This document shows positions 36,220 through 47,892 of a DNA stretch of 64,000 nt, piece by piece. The stretch lies in assembly GCA_000320605.2 (NCBI GenBank), contig KB445792.1, forward strand, positions 1,059,581-1,123,580, written 5' to 3'. The stretch comes from Gelatoporia subvermispora B. Taxonomy: Eukaryota > Basidiomycota > Agaricomycetes > Polyporales > Gelatoporiaceae. The translations under genes were made by a program, and so were the position numbers. The number at the start of each line of letters is the position of its first letter. Position 1 is the first letter of the stretch. The notes under the pieces are model-generated. The model was not told the origin of the DNA. It saw only the letters and a list, made by a program, of their open reading frames with translations, and made no database searches.

Positions 36220-38125
36220 TCAGCTGTCTTGAGCGGAAGAAGCAGGGTGCATTCCCTCTGTTTTTAACTTTGAGAACGAGGTGTGTGTGAGGAGAAACAC
36301 CTGCTGCCACTTACCGCCTTTGAACCAGCACTTGCCCTTGCTCAGATGGAAGCACCTAGAGCCGCTCGGACAGACGTGACCCTAGGTATAGCGCAACTTA
36401 GTGCCAAGTACAGTTATGAAGTATCCGATGAGTATCTTACCCAGCAGCAGGCATCGGCATAGGGGCATTCAAGACCTGAGCCAGAGTTATAATACCTTGG
36501 AGTATAACATCTACTCGAGGGTCACTTACCGTTCTTCAGGTAATTACACGGTGCCTTCTTTGCATTCCTAGCGAGGGTCTCCAACTGCTCCGGAGTAAGG
36601 AACCAGTCGTGTGAATACTTGCAACCAGCCTGCACGTTGAAGTCACTAATAAACGAAGAGTAAAGCAGCGGAAGAGATGACTCACGCCTTTGGAACAGGT
36701 CATCAAGTAATGTTCATTGCAAGGAGGCGGGGATTCTGCAAAAAAATTGTGAGCATCGGAGTACGCGTACCGAACACAGAGGCGTACGTTTGTGGAGCGG
36801 CTGCAGCTGAGGTCGTAAGCATACGTCCGTACAACGCGTAGAGACTGACCTTAGATGGATCGATAGGCTTACCACCAGATCGGGACGAGCCGGGCGTAGT
36901 TGACTGGTTCTCTGATTGGGGACTCATCAGACCTCCATTAGTGGTAAAGCCACCATTGTTGACTCCTGGCATCGGCATAGGTCCCGGCCGCCGCTGCACT
37001 CGGATAACGTTGTCGGTCATGAACAAGTTCTGCGTCTGCATGTAAGGCAAGGCCAATTGTCTGAGTTCTTCGGTCGGCTCGTAACCACCTTTCACGGTAA
37101 CGATTTTACCAAGAAGATCTTCGTTCTGTAGCCCAGCAAGTATTGGAGCATACGTGCTGTCGGGTCCACCTGACGTGGCAAATATACAAGCTGTTAACAA
37201 GATAGAGTACTTAGGCTCATGACCTACCAGCGACAAAGACACGCAGCGTTTGCGGAAAACGGGCGTATGTCTGCAGATATTCTACGGGTATTGTGATAGG
37301 CATGGAACGAGGTCAAGACCAATATGCTTACCCTTGATTTTCGAATCGGGACCATCCTTCCCCATGCCGACGTCAACGACGGAGAAGCGAGGGGACGCTT
37401 GACTTAACCCGGAAATAAATCCCTCGAATTGTTCCGTGTTGCAGAGGTTTTCTTCGAGGAGCACACTCAGGAGGCCCCTTTTGTTAAAATAGATCGCAAC
37501 CCAGAAGGAAAGGCGCCCATATACTTGGACATCTTCCTGTGAGAGGTATTCGGCTATGCCTTTTGTGAGGTCCTGGGCAGCCTGACGGCCACCCTGATGG
37601 CCTTGACTAAGCAAGCTGGGATGGAAGATATTGCTGTCTCCATCGATCACGCACAGAATCAGGGGACTCTGGCTCTGCAATGCGAATGTCGATATTCGCC
37701 ACAATGCTCAGGAAATTCAGCGCTTACCTCTAGAACGCCCGAAGTGGCGATCTGTCTATGTAAGGTGGCAACCTGCGCATTATGCGCTTTCTTATCGCGT
37801 TCGGCTGCATCCATGATACTGGTGTGGGCTTGCTTCCAGACGGAGAGCTCCATCTCGAGCTCGACTACGCGAGCTTCGAGCTCGGCATTCCTCTTCACCG
37901 TCAGGGTGGAGAGATCTGTGAGGAATGACATCTCTAAGTACTCAGCAAGCGAGCGACTGTACCCGAAGCGAAACATACCCAGGAGCCTCGTCAGAGTATC
38001 GTCCCTATCGTACCCGGCAAGGACATCAATTTTTCATGTTAGTGTGACAGCACTACAGATCGAAGGAATCTAAGATCGACTAACCACAATTGCTGATTAA
38101 CCTCGCCTACAGCAGACGTCGCCAT
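36220..38125 (-). CDS. CCCH zinc-finger protein with N-terminal coiled coil and PIN/NYN-like (DUF7923-type) domain
   Basis: The start MATSAVGEVNQQLW is followed, after small introns, by LSTLTVKRNAELEARVVELE, a coiled coil of about 50 residues. The central domain starts SQSPLILCVIDGDSNIF, with acidic residues at strand ends as in NYN/PIN-like folds, and runs through GRLSFWVAIYFNKRGLLSVL, FSVVDVGMGKDGPDSKI and ILAGLQNEDLLGKIVTVKGG. A Pro/Gly/Ser linker precedes Cys/His clusters: CKYSHDWFLTPEQLETLA, KAPCNYLKNG, then CPYADACCWGHVCPSG and RCFHLSKGKCWFKG. The last exon, after a GTAAGT intron, gives EGMHPASSAQDS. Fungal proteins of this layout are annotated only as zinc-finger proteins. RNA binding is plausible from the CCCH fingers. 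Exons around the fingers are inferred. Confidence 0.78.
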
Positions 38126-40739
38126 GGAATTATTATTAAGAGAAGAGAAAAGTAACAGAGAGGGTGTGCGGTGAAGGAAAGAGGGGAACAGAGAGTGAAG
38201 TACTTATAACCGCCGAGGCCATGATGCCTCCTGCTGTCTGCCAGTCATACTGCGGGAATGAACTGGCTAGATCTTCGGGCGCTGCTTCTGGTCCAGATAG
38301 GAACAAAGGGTTATTGACAAATACGGCGTCAATATACTTGGCTGCAAAATCCCACGTAGCAGCGCCGCGAATTCGTCCTTCAGTCCACACTCGGCAACCA
38401 AGGAGCCATGCGGAGGCAGTCAGCGAGCACCTGGCATGTTCCTGGACGCACAATAACCTGCTACCGCCCCGACTCCGACCGTATCGTCCGTTCGCTGATC
38501 TCTAAGTGCACAGACCCGGCATGGCGAATCGAGTCGACGTCTTCGAAATACCCGAGTCCGTCCACAACTCAACAATCTTCGTCGGCGGAAGCGGCTTGCC
38601 ATACGCACATGTTAGCGGCGTGTATCTCGCGTGAGATCGGAACGGCCATCACCATCGTATCTACATCTCGGTCCGCATAGCAAGATTTATGTCGGTTCTG
38701 AATCTGAAGTTCAGGGCACGGCCGAACAGACACCAGCACCGCGCCAGGCCATATCCCATTTCCTGCCCAATGCCAAAATGTACGCTCCCATCGCAATGGC
38801 CCGGTCACGCGTGTGCTTGGCTGTGCTTGAATTCGATTACTTCGTGGTCTCCAAGACGGGTCATTCTGATCCAGCACAACGGAAAGTTCATCAAGTAACG
38901 TAATACGCCAACTTGGACATATTTTTCCGGAGATTTGACGCGATGTCCTGCCCACCAATCGTCGGCCAGAACATACCGGGAAACATTGAGATCTACTCAC
39001 ATGCACGCTCAGGCAACTTCTGCTTGCTGTGACTCACAAATAAGTTAGACTTCGTAACGGTGTCAGTATGTGGGGAACGTAGCGCAGGATCCGATGTCAA
39101 AAGCGAGCTATCCTTTATGGAAGTTCTCATTACGGACCTTATCGGAACCTTCCACACTGGCCGCATAATTTACTGCAGAGATGCTTCCAACAAAGGTTAC
39201 TCGGTCCAAGAATGTAATGCGCAACCACGTGCCTCGCATACTCGGGAAAGGTGGAATAGTATCTGATCACCTCAACCGTTGGTTTCCTGGGACACAGACA
39301 TTTTCCCGCTAATGCCGGCACAGCGTCTTTGCCATCAATGCGACCAGAGGTAGATGCTGGTCATCGAGTGCCGCGTTCGATATTCCGGTTACATATTCTC
39401 CTTGTAATGCACTGCCCAATATATTTGGCAGGTCGGAATGCAAACCCTTGGACATGGCGATTTACATTTGCAATGCATGCCAGATGTTGTGTCACTCTAT
39501 ACACGGAGAGATCGATCAGCAGGTCAACCCGGCTCTCACCGTATCCGGTACTATTTGGTCAGGTAAGGTTGACAGCCCAAACAGTTCCATCCGAGATCGT
39601 ACGTGGTAGCACAGCCAGATATCTGTTCGAAGTCGTACTGCGACGATCAACATGGCAAGCAGTGATTGATGTCTTCATTGAGGATTCCATATCCCTCTAT
39701 AAGTTTTGTATACGCCTCGTGGCTCAGTTGAGCGTCCAGCCCAAACGGATCGGAAGGCGGAGTATCTGTAGCCATAACGAAATGGTGTGTTTCGAGGACT
39801 CATCGCACCGGCATTGATCTCTGAGTATTTGGGGGCTAAAACCCGACAAGTTCCACATCCACGTGGTTCCCGAGTTTCTCGCTGACTAGATGAAGAAAAT
39901 TGAGAAATCGCAGCGCCAAGGTAGGCTGAAGTCCACAGCGAGCAAGGTGGTGATGGGGAGAAGATGGTCCGCAAGGAACAGGGACGTCGGCGCAACGGCG
40001 CGTCTGCGAGACTGCCGCGGCGGCCAATCTCGCGCACGGCGATCATGCTCCGGCGCTACTTACCTGCACCCACTGACTGTCATCAAACATACACAATCTC
40101 ACTGTGGACACCCGTTCTTATTCCCCTGTTATCTCTAGGCTTCTCTAGGATGCCAAACATAAGCGACTTATCTCGAATAATGCGTCACGGGTAGGTTGCA
40201 TACCCTCGAAGAGATGACCGGATAGCGAGCGCTCGCTTGAAAACTTGTCTTTGCCCGACCCTGCCGCGGAGTGATCATCTGCCCGCAGCTTCATGACGAT
40301 GACGATTTCCGCGTGCACTGAGATTTTGATCCTCGTGAACAAATCTCCAGTGAGGTGTGACCTCATTGCCCTTCCAAGCGGTTGCTAAATTTGTTTTCCA
40401 TGTCGGGCCGACCTCTACGTCGGCGCCCATTACCACTTTCGTCAGGGCGGCTGCACTTCTAGGGTGGTCAAGGGTGGCCAACATCTTGCGCTGCCGCCGG
40501 CTGGTCGAACTCGTTGCACCACCGTCGCAACAACGGCCGACAATCATCGCACAAATACGCACCCCAAGTTCAGCGCCCTGTAAGTTTTCCGAACTTTCAT
40601 ATGTGCCTCGTGACAATTCGCCGCCCCACTCTCAGCGTCTTCACGAAGAACTTCGGCTTCCCGAAGTCCTCTTATAACCCACGATGCTCCTCGGTTATCG
40701 GACTTGTGACCCCGCCTCTTGTTCGGCACGCTCTCAGTA
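38126..40739. other. 2.6-kb region without a confident gene; coding-like fragments on the minus strand
   Basis: On the minus strand between about 39320 and 38140 several stretches read like real protein but in changing frames. Examples are VLADDWWAGHRVKSPEKYVQ, RAIAMGAYILALGRKWDMAW, DVDSIRHAGSVHLEISERTI and CGLKDEFAALLRGILQ. I could not join them into one gene with confident splice sites and I do not recognise the family. It may be an intron-rich unknown gene or a decayed one. From 39330 to 40739 only noise-like ORFs are visible, with the sugar-transporter promoter at the right end. Confidence 0.4.
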
Positions 40740-43198
40740 ATGTCCTCTTCATCATCCATGTCGCACAACAGCAAGGGGAGCTCAAGTCCGGAGCCGAGAT
40801 TGAAGGAGGTCTCAGATGCCACCGACTCGGAGTATGAGGCACAGATCCGCGAGGCTGCGCCAGCTTTGCGAGGCCGCAAGCTGACCGCGGCAATTGCCTT
40901 CGTGGCTGGGACTGGATTCACTCTATTTGGGTGAGTGCTATGTATGACTTAGGGGGGGCGATGCTTGACTGATGGCACTCTGATTTGCTCCAGCTATGAC
41001 CAAGGTGTCATGTCTGCGCTTCTCACGGCGAATCAGGTGCGCGTGGACTCTATGGATACCTCCAATTTGATCGGCGTCTTACCGCTATCTCCAGTTCGAG
41101 AACGTCTTTCCCCAAGTAATAGTCAACAATACCACTCCTGCAAACCATGCCACGCTTCAAAGTTTCATTGTAGCCATCTACGTGAGCCGGGCTGGCGTTA
41201 CGCTAGCCATATCATGTCTCTAATTCTCACGACAACAGGAAATTGGATGCCTTATCGGCGCCCTATCCAATCTGTGGATCGGCGACAGATTAGGGCGACG
41301 TCGAACTATTGTTTTGGGTGGCATTATTATGATCATCGGCGCGATCCTTCAGACAACATCCTTTAGCTATGCTCAGATGGTGGTTGCCCGTATTGTCACT
41401 GGCCTAGGCAATGGCCTTAACGTGCGTTGTCAACAACGTCTGCCATACTGAGCACGATTTATTTATTTTGTGATATTTAGACATCTACAGTTCCTGCGTA
41501 TCATGCGGAATGTTCCTCCGCTGCCAAACGAGGCAGCTTCATCATGATAGAGGGAAGCCTCATCACATTCGGTATCATGATATCGTAAGTGTCACCCTCG
41601 CTGCTATTCGGATAGGTTGACTTACAATTTGTCCCATAGATACGTATGTGGAAACGCTCCTCGTGCAATTTTTTACTTAACCAGACTGATTCAATCCCGC
41701 TTCAGTGGATAGATTTTGCATTGTAAATACTTTCCTATCGTATCTACTCAGAAACCCTGGCTGACAAATCGCGCATCGGATAGCTTCTGGATGTCTGGTT
41801 CATCAGCGCAATGGAGGGTGCCAATTGCGCTGCAAGTAGTGCTGGCAGTTGTCATGGTCATCGGAGTTTTCTTTGTGAGTCGCATACGGTGCTTCATGGA
41901 GACGCAGACTGAGGTTGTGTCAACAGTTACCCGAGTCGCCCAGATGGTCAGTACGAGTTGTTCTGTGGCCCTTGCCACCACCGGTTGCTGATAATTCGTG
42001 CAGGTTGGCCAAGCAAGGTCGTGACACTGAGGCGCTAGCTGTGATTGCAGCCTTAGAAGACAAACCGTACACGGACGTTTCGGTGCAACAAACGTACCAT
42101 GGCATTCGCGAAGCTGTTCTTGCAGAGTCCCACTCCGGTCCATCGGGGATGTCACCATTGCGGGAAGTGTTCACCGGCGGTCCTACCCAGAACTTCCGAC
42201 GTGCCTTCCTGGGTGTCGTCAACCAGTGTTTCCAACAGATTACTGGTATCAACTTGATCACATAGTAAGTCCCCGTTAACTGCGCACTTTTCCCGTCCCG
42301 CATGCTAAGATTCCCACTCCAGCTATGCTGTGCGTCCGACTCGGAGTCCTCGGACGTTCCTCTACTGACTGTTCTGTAGACCCTCTTGTTCCAGCGCCTT
42401 GGCCTTGACGATGTCAAGTCCCGCATTATCGCAGCCGCGAACGGCACGGAATATTTTCTTGCTTCCCTCATTGCAATTGCGCTGATCGACCGTGTCGGTC
42501 GGCGCAAGCTCATGCTGTTCGGCGCTGTCGGACAATGTATCACAATGGTGCTCCTTGCAGTGCTCGGAAGCGTTGACACGTCCGGAGCGCAGGTCGCTTC
42601 CGCTGTCTTCCTATTCGTCTTCAACTCATTCTTCGCCATTGGATGGCTCGGCATGACCTGGCTATACGTGAGTGACAGTCTACATGCTCAACGAGTACCA
42701 CAAGACTCATTATCGTCCAGCCCGCTGAGATCGTCGGCCTGCGTATCAGAGCGCCTGCGAATGCGTTCAGTACTGCTTCTAACTGGATCTTCAACTTCGT
42801 TGTCGTTATGGTCACTGGTCCTGCATTCAACAACATCAGCTGGGGGACATATATCGGTATGTCTTTAGCAAAGCAATCTTCCCTCGACCAGTCGTTAACG
42901 ATTTGACCGCCAGTATTCGCCGCACTGAACGCATTCATCATTCCTATTGTATACTTCTTCTTCCCCGAGACGGCTGGCCGTTCCCTGGAGGGTAAGTCGC
43001 GCACTATACCAACATGAATGTGTGCACTCATCTAGCACTGCAGACATGGATGTGATTTTCGCCCTCGCATACCACGAAGGCGTCTCGCCCGTTGCCGTCT
43101 CGCTGCGCAAAGATGTACCTCCGGCTGGTTCTCCGGAAGCCGACGCGATCCTTGGCATCCGGTCCCGCGACAGCGAGGACCGCACCACGGAGAAGTAA
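40740..43198 (+). CDS. MFS sugar transporter (sugar porter family)
   Basis: A plasma-membrane hexose or related sugar carrier with twelve expected helices. The ATG at 40740 starts a Ser-rich cytoplasmic arm (MSSSSSMSHNSKGSSSPEPR). Signature pieces are FTLFG-YDQGVMSALLTANQ, LIGALSNLWIGDRLGRRRTI, VARIVTGLGNGLNTSTVPAY, WIDFAFFWMSGSSAQWRVPI, LPESPRWLAKQGRDTEAL, NQCFQQITGINLITYYA, ALIDRVGRRKLMLFGAVG, AEIVGLRIRAPANAFSTASN and FFFPETAGRSLEDMDVIF. It ends SEDRTTEK. About ten introns are needed; each frame change could be explained by a GT-AG intron, so the gene looks intact. Substrate cannot be assigned. Confidence 0.9.
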
Positions 43199-43519
43199 AT
43201 ATGTACAATATTCCAGAGCTGTATCTCTTGATCTTGTATCCCTATGACAACATGTAGCACCTTATCTGCGAGCTGCATCTTTTTCAACAGTATTATCGTA
43301 CAATTATAACGATGTCTATCACTTCCCATTACTGAGTGGCACGGCTTCACTGAGTGCAGCACGAATCGAACGACTGACAGGAGCGCGTATCGTGGGAACT
43401 GATTACGTGGACGCGTATCATTACGCGTGATCAGTCGCGTCTCGCGGGACTCTTGTTCTCCTCGCGACACCTTTACCCCCTCCGTCGAGCTCTTGCACGT
43501 GGCGGACCGTATATACTCT
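43199..43519. promoter_or_regulatory. CDT1 upstream region
   Basis: About 320 bases between the sugar transporter stop and the CDT1 start. It carries two MluI boxes (see separate entry). Nothing else recognisable. Confidence 0.45.
43411..43428. promoter_or_regulatory. Pair of MluI cell-cycle boxes (ACGCGT) upstream of CDT1
   Basis: ACGCGT occurs at 43411-43416 and 43423-43428, about 92-109 bases upstream of the CDT1 ATG. This motif is the target of the MBF-type G1/S transcription factor in fungi. A G1/S control of CDT1 would be expected from known biology of replication licensing. Confidence 0.55.
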
Positions 43520-45683
43520 ATGTCAGACATCTACTCTTCACTCCGCGTGTCTCCTAGGAAGAAACGCCAACAACCAGAGTTCGACGATGATGACCTTCTT
43601 ACACCAAAGAAGCTGAGAACAGCGTACGTGATAGTCATCTTGAACTCGCGAATTTGAACATCAATTGGCGCTCTTATCAGACCGCCGACTCCGCCCCCGA
43701 CTGCAACGCGTCGAAAGACCAAGTCGGACGCGACATCTCTACCCCCACACCTATCACGACTGTATAACATTTACACTGCTTTGCAGCACGCGCTATCGCA
43801 TGCTCTCGCGACGTGCGCCGTAGCGCCGTCGGAGGATACGGGGATCGTACGCAACGTACTGAATCAGTACTCCTTGAACTCTTACAGTGCTCTTACTACC
43901 AAAGTCGACGTGGATGACTTGAGGAGGCTCTGCTGGCTATGGGAATGGGATGCGAAGGCTCTGCCAACTCAGGCCTCAACTTTGGAGAAGCTGGCCGGAA
44001 CCAATGATACCGATACTGCCAGCGGCTCGCCCTTGAAGACTCCGATCAGAAGAGGCAAGTTGAAGGCTAAGCAGGAGGAGGACGATAACCCATTCCTCGA
44101 TGAGGTCGCGACCTCCTCAGTAGCGAAGGGCAATGCTGTTGCAGACGCCGATGAAAATCCCTTCCTGGATGACGAGGTAGCCTCTACCCCGAAAGCAAAG
44201 ACGAAGGCAAAACTGCACGATGATGACAATCCCTTCCTCGATGCCAAGCCGGTCGCATCCACATCCAAGGACTGGACACGGGGTGCCATGGGCTTTATCA
44301 TCAGCCAGACTACGCACTACTTGAAAACCGTGGGCACAAGGGTCAACGTCTATGGTATCGGTATTGAGGTGGAGATGGACATCGACAAGGGGATGGGAGG
44401 AGGCATGGCTGCCGTGGCCAGATGGACGGCTGCCAGTGAGACGCGTCGAAAAGACATTCACTCGAAACTTGAACGATGGGCGGAGGTAAGCACAAGCAGA
44501 CATTTGTCATGCAAATTGACGACCGATCCTTCTCAGCTCAATGTAGGCACTTCACCAATCCCTAACTTGCCTTTCGCGAATTTGCCCTCCTTGCCCTCGA
44601 ACTCAAAACCCTCCAATCTCACGCGTATCCTCGCATCGGCGTCACCGAAGTCCCCCTCCGCTGCTAGAATCCTCGCACGGCCCAGTTCGCCGACGCCCTC
44701 TCCTTCGAAGTTGCCAATCAGATCACCGAGCAAGAAGCCACATGAGTTTGCCGTTCCTTTCCCTGTAACACCTTCCAGTCGGATGAATACCCCTTCAAAG
44801 AACTCGCTTGTGTTCCCCTGTACGCCTTCGTCCAGACAAGAACCGCAGACGCCATCTTCGAGGCAATCGCGCGCAGAGACATTAATCGGAATGTTCACTC
44901 CGTCTTCTTCCCGAACTCCTTTGCTGTCTGGTCGCACAACACCAGTATCCACCCCTTCATCCTCAGGACTTTCGGTTCCATCGACCCCCGTGCATCAACG
45001 GGGACCAAACGCGACTACGGTGCCGCAAACACCAACCAGCTCTCGTCGCCAAGCCTTATACGAGCGTGTCCGTCAACGCTCTCTTACCGCTTCACCAACA
45101 AAAGCGGGCACTGGCGAGACCCCCGGTGGCAAAGTCACCAAAGATCAGTTACTGAAGTTGGGCCAGGAGGAAATACGACGCAGATGCCTCCTGGGCCGAC
45201 TCTCTGGCGTTGCTGAAAGCGTTTGGATGTGAGTACTTATAACAACGATTCACAACTTCTATTGACATCATCAACAGGCTTTTCTCGAATCCAGGCGGCT
45301 CGATGACTGGTCCCACAACCCGGAAACGACGAGCCCTCCCGGCATCTGAAGTTGCGGCGGCGGTCATCAAATCATCACCTGTTCCCATTTCGTCTGCAGA
45401 GGCACAGGAATCCCTCAATCTCCTGGGCTCGCTCTGCCCGTTCTTCCTGCGACCTTTGGATATTTCTGGCGAGGAATGGCTGGAGATGCCCGCTCCGAGC
45501 ACTAGCACGTCGGAAGACAATGTCGGAGGCAGCCCGACCAAGATGCCTGCTAGCCCCAGTAGACTGAAGAAAGACAGCGCAGAAGAAGTCTTGACCCGAA
45601 GCCCCAGGAGGGTGAAGAGGGAAGGTGGCGGCCTTAGAGAGGTTAGGGAGCGGATACGACGGGAAATGGAAATGATTGATTGA
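43520..45683 (+). CDS. CDT1: DNA replication licensing factor CDT1
   Basis: It helps load the MCM helicase at origins in G1. The start [20 protein letters not shown] is a basic N-terminal arm. After an intron near 43624-43680 the geminin/MCM-binding winged-helix-like domain begins: [20 protein letters not shown], followed by [20 protein letters not shown] and WEWDAKAL, then [18 protein letters not shown]. Between the halves lies a disordered, acidic stretch with three copies of an NPFLD motif, then a Ser/Pro-rich linker full of TPSSR-like motifs. The C-terminal winged helix starts [20 protein letters not shown] and continues [20 protein letters not shown]. It ends [12 protein letters not shown]. 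Fungal CDT1 is poorly conserved, so the call rests on the two domains and their order. Confidence 0.8.
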
Positions 45684-45924
45684 TGATTCGTACGTATGAT
45701 TCGAACTGGGTTGCTTTCGGAAGCGTGGCGTAGAAGAGAATCTCTCAAGTCATTGTCGCTGTAGTCTTTGATCTAGCTGTGTAGCGGATGCATCTCTCCA
45801 GATTTAACGAATTCTTCTCTCCATCGTAGGTCCGTCACGTGAGGGGCGCAGTGATGCGTCGGCGCGGGTGGACTTTCCAAGCTGGGAACAAAGTAGCACG
45901 TAGAACGGGACCGTTGCACGCGGG

Positions 45925-45931
45925 TATATAA
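45925..45931 (+). promoter_or_regulatory. TATA box close to the aspartyl aminopeptidase start
   Basis: TATATAA lies only 40 bases before the ATG at 45965, predicting a 5' leader of perhaps 10 bases if it is used. Confidence 0.45.
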
Positions 45932-45964
45932 CACGCCAGGTGTGACAGCCCGCAGCTACAGGCC

Positions 45965-47761
45965 ATGATGCTCTACCAATCGGTGCCAGAGGCAGCAACC
46001 AAGTTTTTGAACTTCATTAACGCGTCGCCGACCCCTTTCCATGCTGTGCAGGCCGCTGCAGTCCGCCTAGAGAAGGCTGGTTTCCGTAAGGTAAGCAGTC
46101 CAAAGAGATCAGAGTAGGATTCGGAGGACCAACCGTACTTCAAGATCCGAGAGAAGGATGACTGGGAGAAGGACTTGACCGCCGGTGGCAAGTACTATTT
46201 CACTCGGTGAGTGGTCCTGGCCACCAGCAAGCTTGAAGTCAACTACTAAAAGCATGAAACAGGAATCAGAGTGCGCTCTTGGCATTCACTCTGCCTGCCA
46301 AATGGAAGCCAGGCGCAGGTGTTTCCATTGTGGCTACTCACGTTGACAGTCCTAACCTGAGGGTGCGTCGTGATACCGAGTTAATGACTATTTCATCAGT
46401 ACTGAGATTCTCGGGTCCACAGATCCGGCCTGTTTCTAAGCGATCCAAGGCAGGATATCTGCAGGTGGGCGTTGAGACATATGGAGGTGGAATATGGCAT
46501 TCCTGGTTCGACCGAGACTTGTCAATTGCGGGACGAGTCGTCCTGCAGCACCAAAACGGCACCTTCACATCAAAGCTCGTCAGAATCGACAAACCGTTAC
46601 TGAGAATCCCCACGCTTGCCATTCATTGTCAGTCTGCTTTCATTTCTACCCAGTATCTATGTACACTGATTATTGTGCGTCTCTAGTGGATAGGAACGTG
46701 AATGACAGTTTCAAATTCAACTCGGAGACGGAATTCGTGCCAATCGCGGGCCTGATCAATGATCAACTGAACGTGGAGTCAAGCACCCAGAAGGAAGAAG
46801 AGGCGAAGGCATCGGACATTCGCGCCAACCACCACCCGGCTCTGCTAGCGTTGCTCTCTCAAGAACTCAACGTCAAGACCGAAGAGATTCATGACTTTGA
46901 GCTGTATGTCTTCTGGACTTTACACTCTCGGCCGATCGTCTAAGCAGTCAACAGGCATCTCTACGACACCCAGCCAGCAACGATTGGTGGACTGAACAAT
47001 GAGTTTATTTTCAGCCCCCGCTTGGACAACCAATTCTCATCGTGAGATACAGAGACTTAAATCCAAGTGGCCTGAGCGCTGATGCTTCTGCTATAGCTGG
47101 GCTGCTGTGGAGGCGATAGCCACATTTGCTCATGCTAACGACCTGACGGTTCTTGAGGGCAACGTGAATTGCATTGCCCTTTTCAACCATGAAGAAATTG
47201 GCTCAGTATCGACATCTGGGGCCGAGTCCTCTCTTATCCCCTCACTGGTTCAGCGGCTTTCGCCTTCCCCCGCGGCTTATGCGCAGTCTATCGCACGTTC
47301 ATTCCTCGTCAGTGCGGACATGGGTCATGCGATCCACCCGAACTACACGAGCAAACACGAGGATAACCATGCACCGAAGGTGAATGGTGGGATTGTGATC
47401 AAGACCAATGCCAAACAACGATATGCCAGTGATGCGATCGGTAGCTTCATTATTAAGAAATTAGTTGAGAGGAAGGGGGGCAAGGTGCAGGAATTTGAGG
47501 TTCGGAACGACATGTACGTGTTTCATTGTGCCTACTTTAAATCTCGTCTCATTTCGTTTACGCACCAGGGCATGTGGATCTACTGTTGGGCCGATGCTGT
47601 CAAAGTTGGGTTTTAGAACCGTCGACGTGGGTTGCGCCATGCTGTCCATGCACTCCATCCGGGAAACGGCAGGCACCCACGACATGCAGAACGCGATCGA
47701 CTTATTCTCGTCATTCTTCGAGGGCTTCCTCGAGCTTGACAAGACCCTGACAGTGGATTAA
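45965..47761 (+). CDS. Aspartyl aminopeptidase (M18 family)
   Basis: A dinuclear zinc aminopeptidase, cytosolic and vacuolar in fungi, that removes N-terminal Asp/Glu. The start is MMLYQSVPEAATKFLNFINA, then SPTPFHAVQAAAVRLEKAGF. Metal and catalytic motifs in order are THVDSPNLRVRPVSKRS (first ligand His and catalytic Asp), SPRLDNQFSSWAAVEAI (bridging Asp), LFNHEEIGSVSTSGAESSLI (catalytic Glu and ligand Glu), VSADMGHAIHPNY (ligand Asp) and MHSIRETAGTHDM (last His). The end is LELDKTLTVD. Eight or so exons with GT-AG introns; all ligand residues are present, so it should be active. Convergent with IMP4. Confidence 0.94.
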
Positions 47762-47892
47762 GAATCCAACCATGTATAATACATCTACAACGACGACATG
47801 ATGGGGAAAGCAATGCAACTAGGGGATGTGTGTACAACGTGATATGATGAACCGGGTACCCATGGGGTCTTGGAGTAGGAGAAGGTGCTGCG

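Noticed and set aside
43510..43515. TATATA just before the CDT1 ATG
   Set aside because: Only 5 bases from the start codon, too close to act as the TATA box for this start.
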